Of a stretch of 64,000 nucleotides of DNA, positions 10,050 to 20,088 are shown piece by piece (positions within the stretch are counted from its first letter, which is position 1; the number at the start of each line of letters is the position of its first letter). A program made the position numbers and the translations under genes. Under the pieces are notes generated by a model. The model was given only the letters and a program-made list of their open reading frames with translations. It was not told the DNA's origin and made no database searches. The stretch is taken from positions 15,885,676 through 15,949,675 of the forward strand of contig OX465286.1 of assembly GCA_949987705.1 (NCBI GenBank). The letters are read 5' to 3'. The DNA is from Thereva unica (Eukaryota > Arthropoda > Insecta > Diptera > Therevidae).

Positions 10050-12396
10050 ATGCGCCCATTGTCTCTCTCAAGACTTCTGAAGGGTCCTTTACGGAGAACA
10101 CCAGGGGTACCATGGAGCTATTAATGACCACTCATTTCCCCGGCTCTCAGGTAATTAACCCTGGATTGGCCTTTGAACCTAACATTGAATCGGAGGTAGT
10201 ACTTGCCCACCGGTCCTATAATAAGAACAAAGGCCTGGCAAACAGGATTTTCACTGCCAGTAAGATTGAGTGGGCCATTGGCACCTTCAGTCCCTTCAAG
10301 GCTGCTGGAAAGGACCACATCTTCCCAGCTCTCCTTCAGAAAGGTTTGGAAGAGATCTTACCAATTCTGCTACCACTTTTTCGGGGTAGCTTTATGCTGG
10401 CCCATATTCCAAGGTGTTGGAGAGAGGCTAGAGTAGTCTTTATCCCTAAATCGGGGAGAAGATCATATAGGGAAGCAAAATCCTATCGACCCATCAGCCT
10501 CTCCTCCTTTCTTCTGAAAACGATGGAGAAAGTTCTAGACAGTCATATTAGAGAGGGTCTTACAGCGAACCCACTCCACTGCCTGCAATTTGCCTACTGG
10601 CCAGGCAGATCTACAGAGACTGCCATTCATGTGCTAGTGAGAGATATTGAGAAGTCCCTCAGGGCCAAGGAAATCTCTCTCTCTGCGCCTTCGCAGACAT
10701 TGAGGGTGAGGGTGCGTTTGACAACGTTACCTTCGACGCGATCAATGAAGCAGCAGTAAAAAAATGCATTCCTCCCTCTACTGCGAGATGGATCACGTCG
10801 CTTCTCAGCAGCAGATTGATAACTGCTGAGATGAATGGTGAATCGATTACGGTAATGGCTTCTAAAGACTGTCCTCAAGGGGGCGTCCTATCACCCCTCC
10901 TAAGGTCAATCGTGATCGACGAACTTCTTGCCGACCTGAATAGCCGTGGATTTAAAGCACAGGGCTATGCAGACGATATCGTCATAACGATTAGCGGCGG
11001 TCATGATAACACCGTTTCTGATCTCATGCAAGCTGCTACATGTGGATAGTTGGTGCCGGGTATTAACCCACAAAAAACTGTCATCGTACCATTTACTTAT
11101 AGAAGGAAGTTAAATTTAAAAGCTCTCTCTTTGGACGGCAAAGAAATAGTTTTCTCAAAGGAGGCTAAATATCTAGGCATAGTCCTGGATCAAAAGCTCT
11201 CATGGAAATCTCAAATTGAGAGAGTAACTGCCAAGGCAATTACATCTCTTCATGTTTGTCGCCAATTTGTAGGAAAAACCTGGGGCCTTAAACCTAGGTT
11301 AATGTTTTGGCTATACACGACGGTCGTAAGGCCCATGGTCACATACGCATCCATCGCATGGTGGGCTAAGACCAAACAAAAGGGTGCTATGATTAAGCTG
11401 GCCAGGGTGCAAAGACTGGCCTGTCTTGGTATCACAGGGGCCAAAAGCACCTGTCCGACTGCGGCTATGGAGGCCCTACTGAACCTCCCTCCGCTACACT
11501 TGGTGGTGAAAAAGAGGCTCTGGCAGGGGCACTGCGTCTACGGGAGCTATTCTCCTTTAAGCCAGGAGACCTGCTGGATCATTTATCGATCCTCAATGAG
11601 CTGAATCTGGAGCCAATGATATCTCTGTCCGATACCATTCCTGCTACTCTTGACTTTGACAAACCGTTTACGACGATTATTCGAAGTAGGTCAGAGTGGC
11701 AACATGGCAGGCCTCTCTTTAGAGGAAGCACGGCCTTTTGGTACACGGACGGTTCCAAAACCGATAAAGGGGTAGGGCTGGGTGTTTATGGCCCAAGGAG
11801 CAAAATATCCATGGCTCTGGGCATTACCCCCACTGTTTTTCAGGCTGAGGTACTCGCCATCCAGGTGTGTGCTCAGACTTGTATTAATAAAGCTCCAAAT
11901 AGCTCTAACATTGTTATTTTCTCGGACAGTCAAGCTGCACTGCTGGCCACTAAAGCGCACAGAGTGTCATCAAAGACTGTCCTGGATTGTCTCCAATCTC
12001 TGAAATTCCTCAGCAGGAACAATAGTGTCACGCTGATGTGGATTCCGGGCCACGGGCTGCCACGTAAAAATGGCCATAAAAAATTGGGTTGACCAGATGT
12101 TCCTTCATAGCTGGTCAAGGACCCAGGGTGCTCGTCAAGCTAAAAGATTCATCCAAATCGATAAAGCTAAGGCGTGCAAACTTTTAAATCTCAAGAGGTG
12201 GGAGCTAAAAATAATAACAGAGCTCCTGACTGGCCACTGTTCGCTTAACTATCATCTAAACAAAATAGGCCTGGTGGCCGACTCTGGCTGTCGGTTCAGC
12301 GGGACAGATCCCGAAACCGCGGAGCACTTGCTGTGCGACTGTGAGGCTACAGCGAGGAAGAGACTTCCCTACTCCCAGGGAGATTTGGGACAGTAA
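10050..12396 (+). pseudogene. R1/LOA/I-group retrotransposon: reverse transcriptase, RNase H, zinc knuckle (decayed)
   Basis: Consecutive frames together give one ORF2. The order is GTMELLMTTHFPGSQ, fingers FSPFKAAGKDHIFPALL, SYRPISLSSFLLKTME, palm motif A FADIEGEGAFDNV (a two-residue duplication inside the usual DIEGAFD), motif B DCPQGGVLSPLL, and motif C GYADDIVITI with both Asps kept. Then a thumb region KEAKYLGIVLDQKLSWKSQI, RNase H with FWYTDGSKTDKG, FQAEVLAI and IFSDSQAALL, and a C-terminal stretch GHCSLNYHLNKIGL with degenerate Cys-His knuckles. Breaks: frameshift near 10690, TAG at 11047-11049, frameshift near 11560-11610, and a small deletion at about 12060 that removes the last RNase H Asp segment. 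The element starts in mid-linker. Related copies in the window are at 7.6, 27.8, 54.4, 57.9 and 63.1 kb. Confidence 0.88.
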
Positions 12397-12529
12397 CCCT
12401 AAATCAGTTTTAGGCTAAGTAAGAAGCCTTAACCTTTATGGTTTTTAAAGACGGGGATGGCACAATAGACCAAACAAAATAGGTCGCAGTGCCTGCCAAT
12501 GCCAAGGTGCCCCCATGCAAGAAATAGAA
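12397..12529. other. Short spacer downstream of the R1/LOA relic
   Basis: No recognised features. It contains the end of the minus-strand open frame that no longer resembles Tigger sequence. Confidence 0.4.
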
Positions 12530-12912
12530 TACATTTGGCGGCAAAAACATTACGATAATTTTCTTGTCATCTGAAGATAAGTCTTCAGGATGTCCTGGAG
12601 CGTTATCCAAAAGTAAAAGTGCCTTGGCCTCTAAATTTAGCTGTTGCATTTTTTTTCGAACTGCCGGAACAAAATCCATATGAAACCAGTTGTTAAAAAT
12701 TTCTCTAGTAATCCAGGTCTTTTTCCGTCCTTGGTATCTCACCGGCAGCGGTTCCCTTCCAAAAGCCCGTGGCTTTTGAGATTTCCCCAAAACAAGCAAT
12801 GTCAATTTATGTCCCAGAAGCATTACAGCACGGCATAAATGTAACTCGTTCCTTGCTCGTTTTTCTACCTGGAGCTGATGCTTCAGCTTGGTGAGCAAGT
12901 GTTCTTCTAGGC
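12530..12912 (-). pseudogene. Tigger/pogo-type (DDE_1) transposase fragment
   Basis: Read on the minus strand in two frames. The first gives SAPGRKTSKERVTFMPCCNASGT. The second gives HKLTLLVLGKSQKPRAF, then a WITREIFNNWFHMDFVP block, and LLLLDNAPGHPEDL with a catalytic Asp in DNAPGHP, and finally MFLPPN. This is the core of the DDE_1 domain of Tigger/jerky-like transposases. A frameshift lies near 12830. After MFLPPN the expected T-x-x-IQPMDQG segment is missing. The upstream end abuts a hAT-like terminus at 12913. Confidence 0.82.
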
Positions 12913-13030
12913 CAGGGGTCGGCAACCTTTCTGAAGTTAAGAGCCATATTTTTCCCGATGGGATAAATTTTTTTTTTAAAGAGCCAAACATAAGTACATA
13001 CATACATCGGTAATATGTATTATAAAAAAA
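12913..13030 (+). repeat. hAT-like element terminus
   Basis: CAGGGGTCGGCAACCTTTCT at 12913, followed by GAAGTTAAGAGCCATA, looks like the CAGGGGTCGGCAACC end of hAT elements. The partner end was not found, so this is a one-ended relic. Confidence 0.45.
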
Positions 13031-13141
13031 TAGTATAACCGTTATCTGCAAGGACACATTTATTTATTGTGAAATCAAAACATTCTATTTTGCGTAGTAA
13101 CAGAACATATAAATCAACGTATTAAAGAAAAAGGAACACTT

Positions 13142-13207
13142 TTTGACGTGACAACGTCTATTAAATCGGTTTAAGATAGGACGCGCGTGTGAAAATGTCC
13201 CGCACAA
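13142..13207 (+). repeat. Left copy of a 66-bp direct repeat starting TTGACGTGACAACGTC
   Basis: Bases 13143-13207 repeat almost perfectly at 15196-15260. The leading words GACGTGACAACGTCTATTAA match the inverted-repeat end described for 15194-15366. The 13.2-kb foldback lies between the two copies. Confidence 0.75.
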
Positions 13208-13214
13208 TTAGACC

Positions 13215-15066
13215 AAGAGCCAGCGACGTATTTTGGGTTGTCATTTCATTAGTCATGGAAATTTCCACACTGAATCTTATACACCTGCTGAACAATAAAA
13301 GCTAGTTCTGGCAACCCCCAGTGGCCGGAATGTAGTACCCTAAAATTACAAAAGGGGTAGGAAATAAAGTTCAATTTTGTTATAGTATTAGTCATGAATT
13401 TTCAGGAGATTATTTTTGATGGTATTCTCTATTTATAAAAATTATTGCCAGAACATTTACCCGTCACCAAAGTGCCGCCAGAACGCTGTAAATATTCATT
13501 TAACAAAACGATATTTTTGTTATTTCATTATAGTTCAGTCGACAGAGTCAGACTAATGTTAACTCACGAAACTTTTTCTAAAAATATAGTTTTTCGTGCG
13601 TAGAATATGTTAAAAAAAAGTTTTGGAAAATCGGTTGTACGCTACCCCTAAAAACAACCCCCTAAAAACAGAAAATTTCGTTTTTGGTTAATATCTCTTA
13701 AACGGAAAGTCCTATCCTAAAATATTGTTTACAAAGTTTGTAGATCATGCAATTATCTACAAAAAATGATATTATACATTTTCCCGTACGAATCGCTGTT
13801 CATGAGATATCGCCGTTTTAAAGATTTAAGATACTCATCCCCTAATTCTCAACTTGCATAGGTCATCAGACGTTCAATAAATCCTCTGTTGCACTACATG
13901 GCTATTGTGATTCCAGGATGGTTTTGAAGAGACAAATTGTTCTAGAGAGGGGGCTATGCCCACTATTCACTACGATGCAGGGTGTTAACGAAAGTAAAAA
14001 ATGTATTTTTTTAATATTTACTTAAAGTTGAATATCTCCTAGACGAATTATCGTAGAGCAATGTAATTAGGTTCATCTTTTAGGTAAATGTGTATTATTT
14101 TATATGATATTTAGAACAGGAACTTTAGGGACTCCGTTTACACGATATGGAATTAAGAAGTGTCATCTAAATCCCAATATTTTTCGTTTTTCCAGAAAAA
14201 TTCCAATATTTTAGAATTTTGGTCATATTTTGAACCTCCATATCTTGTAGATATTAAAAAAACAATTTCATTTTTTCTTTGGTAAACACCCTATATCGTA
14301 GTGGATAGTGGGCATAGCCCCCTCTCTAGAACAATTTGTCTCTTCAAAACCATCCTGGAATCACCCCTGATAATAATAGCCATGTAGTGCAACAGAGGAT
14401 TTATTGAACGTCTGATGACCTATGCAAGTTGAGAATTAGGGGATGAGTATCTTAAATCTTTAAAATGGCGATATCTCATGAACAGCGATTCGTACGGGAA
14501 AATGTATAATATCATTTTTTGTAGATAATCGCATGATCTACAAACTTTGTAAACAATATTTTAGGATAGGACTTTCCGTTTAAGAGATATTAACCAAAAA
14601 CGAAATTTTCTGTTTTTAGGGGGTTGTTTTTAGGGGTAGCGTACAACCGATTTTCCAAAACTTTTTTTTAACATATTCTACGCACGAAAAACTATATTTT
14701 TAGAAAAAGTTTCGTGAGTTAACATTTAGTCTGACTCTGTCGACTGAACTATAATGAAATAACAAAAATGTCGTTTTGTTAAATGAATATTTACAGCGTT
14801 CTGGCGGCACTTTGGTGACGGGTAAATGTTCTGGCAATAATTTTTATAAATAGAGAATACCATCAAAAATAATCTCCTGAAAATTCATGACTAATACTAT
14901 AACAAAATTGAACTTTATTTCCTACCCCTTTTGTAATTTTAGGGTACTACATTCCGGCCACTGGGGGTTGCCAGAACTAGCTTTTATTGTTCAGCAGGTG
15001 TATAAGATTCAGTGTGGAAATTTTCATGACTAATGAAATGACAACCCAAAATACGTCGCTGGCTCT
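13215..15066. mobile_element. Large foldback element with ~780-bp inverted arms
   Basis: Left arm 13215 to about 13990 and right arm about 14280-15066 are near-perfect reverse complements. Landmarks at both ends: AGAGCCAGCGACGTATTTTG, GACAGAGTCAGACTAA(A)TGTTAAC, AGTTTTTCGTGCGTAGAATA, and GTTCTAGAGAGGGGGCTATG. Arms differ by only scattered bases and short indels. The spacer (about 290 bp) is AT-rich and holds no coding. Diverged relatives are at 17460-17790 (part of the left arm) and 49490-50140 (spacer plus right arm). No transposase is encoded. It could move by an enzyme supplied in trans; its superfamily is unassigned. Confidence 0.88.
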
Positions 15067-15193
15067 CCCTCTAAATGTCCCGCACACAAAAAAAAATCAT
15101 ATCTCCGTCCCCATACATGTTAGGGGGGTGGTTAATGGCTCAAAATTTTCGTTAATTTATCCTCTACACGGGAAAAATACAGTCATTCACCTT
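15067..15193. repeat. Tandem AAATGTCCCGCACAC-type sequence
   Basis: AAATGTCCCGCACA followed by an A-run occurs at 13194, 15073 and 15247, each next to a GACGTGACAACGTC-related unit. This suggests a tandemly repeated host unit into which the foldback inserted. Confidence 0.5.
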
Positions 15194-15366
15194 ATTGACG
15201 TGACAACGTCTATTAAATCGGTTTAAGATAGGACGCGCGTGTGAAAATGTCCCGCACACAAAAAAAAAATTTGCTTCGAAATATATAATTTATTAATTGA
15301 GAAAATAATACAAAACGTAATAACAGACGTTGTCACGTTCAAATTAATAGACGTTGTCACGTTAAA
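15194..15366. mobile_element. Small element with TTGACGTGACAACGTCTATTA-type inverted ends
   Basis: Left end TTGACGTGACAACGTCTATT at 15194 and right end AATAGACGTTGTCACGTTAA finishing at 15366 are inverted copies. An extra right-end word lies at 15324-15337. The same ends bound the unit at 32808-33028. Interior noncoding. Superfamily unassigned. Confidence 0.6.
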
Positions 15367-15404
15367 ATACGGACGTGATACTTCACATCCAAGACCATTA
15401 ATTT

Positions 15405-15815
15405 TTTGTTTAAACGGCGTAAGTGATTTTTGTACCTGCACGATATCGCCCGAACCACGAAAGATATTGACTTACTTGAAAAGATTTTTATAATATTCGG
15501 TCGAGCGATTTTTTGGTGTAAATGACATAAGTGATTTTTGTACCTGCACGATATCGCGCGAACTATTAAAGATATCGACTTAGTTGACGTGCCGTTCGAA
15601 GAGTATTAACCAAAATATGATCTGAAAAGATTTTCATAAAATTCGGTCGAACCGTTTTTTTTTCTTTGTTTGAACGACGTTTATGATTTTTGTACCTGCA
15701 CGATACCGCCCAAACTAAAAACTATTCGACTTCATTGAGGTGCCGAAAAAAAGAATATTAACGAAGAAATGCTCCGAAAAAAATTTCATGATATTCGGTC
15801 GGGCCTTTTTTGTTT
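15405..15815. repeat. Three-unit diverged tandem repeat
   Basis: GATTTTTGTACCTGCACGAT starts at 15424, 15533 and 15685; each unit then has a GCCCGAAC-like word, a GATAT.GACTT word and an ATTCGGTCG word. Unit length is about 109-152 bp. Noncoding. Confidence 0.7.
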
Positions 15816-15888
15816 AAATAGAAAAACTTCGGCTAATTGTCAGAAAGACCTTAAATTGACAAATTTTGCTAATATCTCATAAACTTTG

Positions 15889-16357
15889 GGGCCTCGGTAG
15901 TCTAGAGGTAAGGCGCCTGACTGCTATCCCCAGAGGTCCTGGGTTCGAATCCCGGCGGCGCCACGGTCCTTCGCCTTTCCCACCTAACTTTCCTTCTTTC
16001 TTCTTTCCTCTTTACATTCCTGATTCCCCTGTCATAGCCTTCCTTAGTCCCCTTCCCCGCCCCACCAAGCGCATGCCATCGGTTGGTTGATGAGATTCAA
16101 CTCGTTTCAGGAGGCATAACACTCCAGTGAGTTGTCCTCGACGCCCAGATGTCAGAGCTGCGAAATGGTTGTGAGTAGGTGGAATAAAAATATCGCGGCT
16201 AGGTTGTGACAGTTACTTCCTTCTCTTCTCTCTATCTTCCGGCTAGAGCTGCTGTTCGACATTCACTCTATACGAAAAAATAGATTGTCGACGGTACAAA
16301 GGGACTTTCCCTAAGCCTGTAGTCTGCCACATAAAAAAAAAACAAAACAAAAAAAAC
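15889..16357 (+). mobile_element. tRNA-derived SINE, copy 1
   Basis: The head GCCTCGGTAGTCTAGAGGTA (internal RNA polymerase III box A) and GGTTCGAATCCCGG (box B) about 50 bases later form a tRNA-like leader ending GGCGCCA. A tRNA-unrelated body of about 370 bp follows and an A-rich tail (16331-16357). The body matches copy 2 at 39460-39931 along its length, for example GAGATTCAACTCGTTTCAGG and CGACTAGAGCTGCTGTTCGA-like words. Such elements are transcribed by Pol III and mobilised by a partner LINE. No clear TSD was found for this copy. Confidence 0.88.
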
Positions 16358-16949
16358 TCGATGGAAAGAGACCCGTTCTAAACGAAGTGATAGTTTTTGG
16401 GTTCTGCACAGCGATAGCCTTCGAACAAAACATCACTTGTCAAAATCCGACAACCTTTCAAAATCGTGGAAAAATTTCGTTACCCTTTACAAACAGCGCG
16501 AATTTTTCAAACCTTGGATTAGCACTTTTTGACGGGGAATTGTTTTCTACGCGTGAAACAGTTTCAGGAAATGGCGGTTTATCCCGGGATTTCCAGTAGT
16601 TACCGCGAAATTTGTTCTTTTTGGTCAAATCTGACAAGTACTTAACAATTACAGTTTTGCTAATATCTCCGGAAAGCTTTGGAATTTCCAAATGAAGTCA
16701 TTCGCTTCTCAGTTTGTCAACCTCGGTTCAGCCCGCTCAATACGAATTTGAACACCCGCTTTAGTGCAGCGAACGAAATACGGAGGAAATGTTTGTTTGC
16801 TAACGTTCAGGAAAAACAAATTCTCTAGAAAAATCTTGTGGGTTTACTGCTATTATAGTTATTTGAACTAGCTTCTCTCGGGATTGCTTTGTCATCAGTT
16901 CTGATACTAGCCAATTTTCCACTAGTGCTAAACGTATAACTATTTTGTA
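16358..16949. other. AT-rich spacer with possible hAT remnants
   Basis: A short minus-strand open frame at 16800-16988 may continue the hAT relic but has no recognisable catalytic motif. Nothing else is supported. Confidence 0.35.
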
Positions 16950-17370
16950 AGAAGTCAGTTTATTCCATCTTCGTTCATCATACTTCAATTTGTTGACTTG
17001 TTATATTTTTCGCCATCTAGATAGTTTTTCCGCGAATGGTCTTTGTTGACAACGGAGTGTCGCTAATTTTTTTCAAAATGTCATTTTTATTTTTAAAATC
17101 TTGAAAAAGGCTGATCAGCCATACTTAAAAAGCACTTTTTAACATATTCTCCATCCGTGAAGGATTTTCCATACTTGGCTTTAACCTGAGCAACAGCAAA
17201 ACTGGCTGCGGTAATATTAGTAGAAGAATGCATCCAGCCGCTAAATAAAGATGTTGATTTTTGCATTCTACGATATAATTCCATCACTGATGCCTTTCTT
17301 GCATCCCCGACTAGTCCAGTCAAATTAGAGGTTTGACTGGAAGATAATTCGGAAGTTGCTGAAAATTGGA
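16950..17370 (-). pseudogene. hAT transposase N-terminal relic (GTF2IRD2/ZBED5-like)
   Basis: On the minus strand ITAASFAVAQVKAKYGKSFT is followed by DGEYVKKCFLSMA and, after a one-base slip at about 17099, by NDILKKISDTPLSTKTIRG and MAKNITSQQIE. This spacing matches hAT proteins with a (S)F-x-VA-x-x-IAK-x-x-KPF-x-(E/D)GEFVKxC segment followed by LSxxTIxRRI. A stop follows TIRGKTI. No DDE residues remain visible. Fragment only. Confidence 0.6.
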
Positions 17371-17459
17371 ACAGCCCTTAAAAACATTATTATACATAAG
17401 CTGTAGAGACTGCCACGCGATTGGACGACTGCAAACTTTTTTATTCAAGGTCAAAGGGT

Positions 17460-17790
17460 CAAAATATCAGTTTTTGCAAATATATGCTAAACCGTACGTC
17501 TTATCAGAAAATTGTTTTTACAACGTTTGTAGATTAGGCGATTATCTACAAAAAAATATATTATACATTTTCTCGTAGGAATTGCCCTTTCTGAGATATT
17601 GTCGTTTTAATAAGTTAAAATACTCATATTCTATCATTCCCGACTTGTAAAGGTCATCAGAAATTTAATAAATCCTTTGTTGGAGTACGCGGCTAATATT
17701 TTCAGGGATGATTCCTGGATATCTTTTGAGAAAAAAATTGTTCTACAGAGGGCGGCTATCTCCACTATCCACTAAGATACACCCCCCACG
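17460..17790 (+). repeat. Diverged fragment of the 13-kb foldback family
   Basis: Shares ordered words with the left arm at 13690-13985: a GTAGAT.A.GCGATTATCTACAAAAAA run, TATTATACATTTTC, GGTCATCAGA, AATAAATCC(T)TTGTTG and a GTTCTA(C/G)AGAGGG block. About one half arm remains. Confidence 0.7.
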
Positions 17791-17958
17791 CCCACGCCAA
17801 CAATCATTACATTCTCCTTGCAAAAAAAAACACTTCAGGCAACCCGTACTCATACAATTCATAAAAATATTCTCTATCCCTTTAAAATTTAAAGTTTAAA
17901 TCATCTTTAAAGAGAATCATAAAAAATATAATGGAAGCTGTAAAGTTATCAGCTTATA

Positions 17959-18182
17959 GAGGTCCCGCCAAAAGAGTTGATGCCGAGAAAGTCGCGTTTT
18001 CCATGCGCAGTAGAATCCCCGGCTGCCGTTCCCGTCCCTTAGCCTAGTCGCAACAAATTTCAAAGGGGAAATTTGAAAATACATAAGCGCATTTCTTATC
18101 AATATGTGCGCAATTTTTATTTGTGTGCAGCTTTAATTTCCCCAGCTGCGCGCTCCGGCATCAACTCTTTTGGCGGGACCTC
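17959..18182. mobile_element. Tc1/mariner-type MITE, copy 1 (224 bp)
   Basis: Ends are GAGGTCCCGCCAAAAGAGTT inverted at both termini (arms about 28 bp) and flanked by TA on each side (17957-17958, 18183-18184), the TSD of Tc1/mariner elements. A second copy of exactly the same length sits in the opposite orientation at 61634-61857. Noncoding; needs an autonomous relative. Confidence 0.88.
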
Positions 18183-18189
18183 TATCAAT

Positions 18190-18768
18190 GTTACCGTAAG
18201 ATGAATTTTGAGAATAGTAAAATCTACTACCTTTTTGAAAAAAGAAGTAGCAAATTCAAGGATTGGCCTTGTGATTTATTGATCGTCATGGTGAATGCAA
18301 GACGAATAAGAAATTGAATTGCGAAAATTCGACGAAAATTCTCACCATAGACAGTTTGAAGTGATACAAATGATATCGGCCCATTCACCAGGAACAACCG
18401 CAAGTAGAAGCATTCGTCATTCTTTGGATGAACTCTGCAAATGCAACTAACAGCATCGCAGAACGCACATCCGGATGATTAGGAAGCGCATCGCCTTGCT
18501 TTTGACGTTTTTCATTCTTCGATGAAGCGTTCCAAGTGTACTACCGTGGCATCTCAGAGCAGAGAAATGTTCGTGCAGATCGTTTTGGCAAATCGGAAAG
18601 AAACTGGTCAAAGTTATTCTAAAGCTGCGATCGATTTATCCATAAATAAAAAAATTGGAATTATCGAAAAAAGGTAGTAGAATGATAACTTGATGTAGTA
18701 AGTGTAGTAAATTATCATTTTTTTCTAAAAAGGTTGTAAAAATACTACATATGTAGTAGAACGGTAAC
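18190..18768. repeat. Possible TIR element with GTTACCGT ends
   Basis: GTTACCGT at 18190 and ACGGTAAC ending 18768 are inverted. The next ~60 bases of each end share CTACTACCTTTTTGAAAAAA-like words. No TSD was found and the interior is noncoding. Tentative. Confidence 0.35.
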
Positions 18769-20045
18769 GCTGGCTTATATTCAACACAACCCTCTGTTTT
18801 CCAAGCAAAATCAACATTAGAGAAACTTCACCAATCCTCGATCTCTTTTCTCTTGACTCTATATACATAAACGAAATTTCATATTTAAAGAGTCAGAAAC
18901 AAAATTTCAAAGCAAAATTTTAAGAGCAAATTTAATATTACTCGAAGCCAGAACAGATTACCAGAAAACGAAACCGAAAAAGAAAGAGAATTTAGTGGAT
19001 ACAGAAAATTTCTCTTTCTTCGAGTTCTCATTTCCGCCTGTTTGATTCCGAAGAAGCTGCGTTGAGCTCAGCTTCTGAGAGCACTGTATTAACGCAAACA
19101 TATGTGCGAGGGTGTGTTCAGTTAGATTGAATGTGTTGGAGTTTTCGCATTGATTTTCTGGGCCAAATAAGCTGGAGATATTGCAGCTTCCCCATGTTGT
19201 ATCAGTTCTCGGCCACGGTAAGAGCGGCACCAGAAAAATTTAACAACTCGATTTGGCGGAGAGCAGCACTTTAGTATTGTTACTCTGCCGCTCATATCAT
19301 GACCGTGGCTTTAGTGTTTCCAGAGGAGGAAATATATTAAGATTTTTCTTGTGATTAATCTTGATATATTTAAATTTACCTTTTTAGAAAGTTGCCTATT
19401 TGGTCAGGGGAAGCAGTGCTTCCTTTGCTTCCAAGGAGGAACCGCCGCTATTCAGAAATGGTACATATTAAACTCAATAAAAACACCTTGAATGTACAAT
19501 GTGAAACTGATAAACTCAGTGATATTTACAATTAGATATTATAAAAAAACTTCATGTAAAGACGCATTCAACAAGTTGTTAAATAATTTTTGAAAAATTA
19601 ATTTTATAATTTTCTTTGAAGATTTTAGTATTGAATGTAAATTGATATGTCAGCACTGTCGATACCATCACACTATTTCAATCACGAATGTGCATCTAAT
19701 TTAGTACTTTTGTCTGTGTATGTTTTGATTTCTCATCGAGACGTCAAATTAGCCATCGAGACGTCAAATTAGATTATCTAGTCAAATCTACGGTATCACT
19801 TTCTGTCTCTTTATTCATCTACTATTTATCTATTTATTTGTATTGTTTTTAACAAGACGTTGACTCCAGTGTTTTTTATTGACAAGATTGTTAATTATCT
19901 TAAATGTGTGACACAAGACCTGAGTTAAAAACAAAAATGTAAAATCCATTACGGATAGGTTAGTCCAATGTTTTTGTTGTTTGCTATTAGTATTCTGAAT
20001 TGTTTAATTTGTATCGATGATTGTAACGATGATATTGTTCTTTTT
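18769..20045. other. Spacer without identified gene
   Basis: A 90-codon minus-strand frame (19230-18958) has no recognisable motif and is not claimed. A 20-bp tandem duplication of CATCGAGACGTCAAATTAG lies at 19734-19772. Otherwise AT-rich. Confidence 0.4.
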
Positions 20046-20051
20046 GTAGTT

Positions 20052-20088
20052 CTGACGAAGATCCTAAACCAAAGGACCGAAACGTCAA
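20052..20088 (+). ncRNA. Hammerhead-like core motif (Penelope-type)
   Basis: CTGACGA (20052-20058) then a possible stem (GATCC / GGACC around an A-rich loop) and CGAAACGTC (20078-20086) give the conserved CUGANGA ... GAAA order of the hammerhead ribozyme. The CTGAYGAAG...CGAAACGTC arrangement is typical of Penelope-like retroelements. One stem II pair is a mismatch. Stems I and III were not established, so catalytic activity is not claimed. No Penelope coding sequence was seen nearby. Confidence 0.4.

Noticed and set aside
7576..12396. One interrupted R1/LOA element from 7.6 to 12.4 kb
   Set aside because: Both sides carry the same LLM(D/T)THFP(S/G)SQ block with different sequence, so they are two copies.
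15889..15963. A tRNA gene at the head of the 15.9-kb repeat
   Set aside because: Acceptor ends do not pair, and the same head with the same 370-bp body occurs at 39.46 kb, so it is a SINE.
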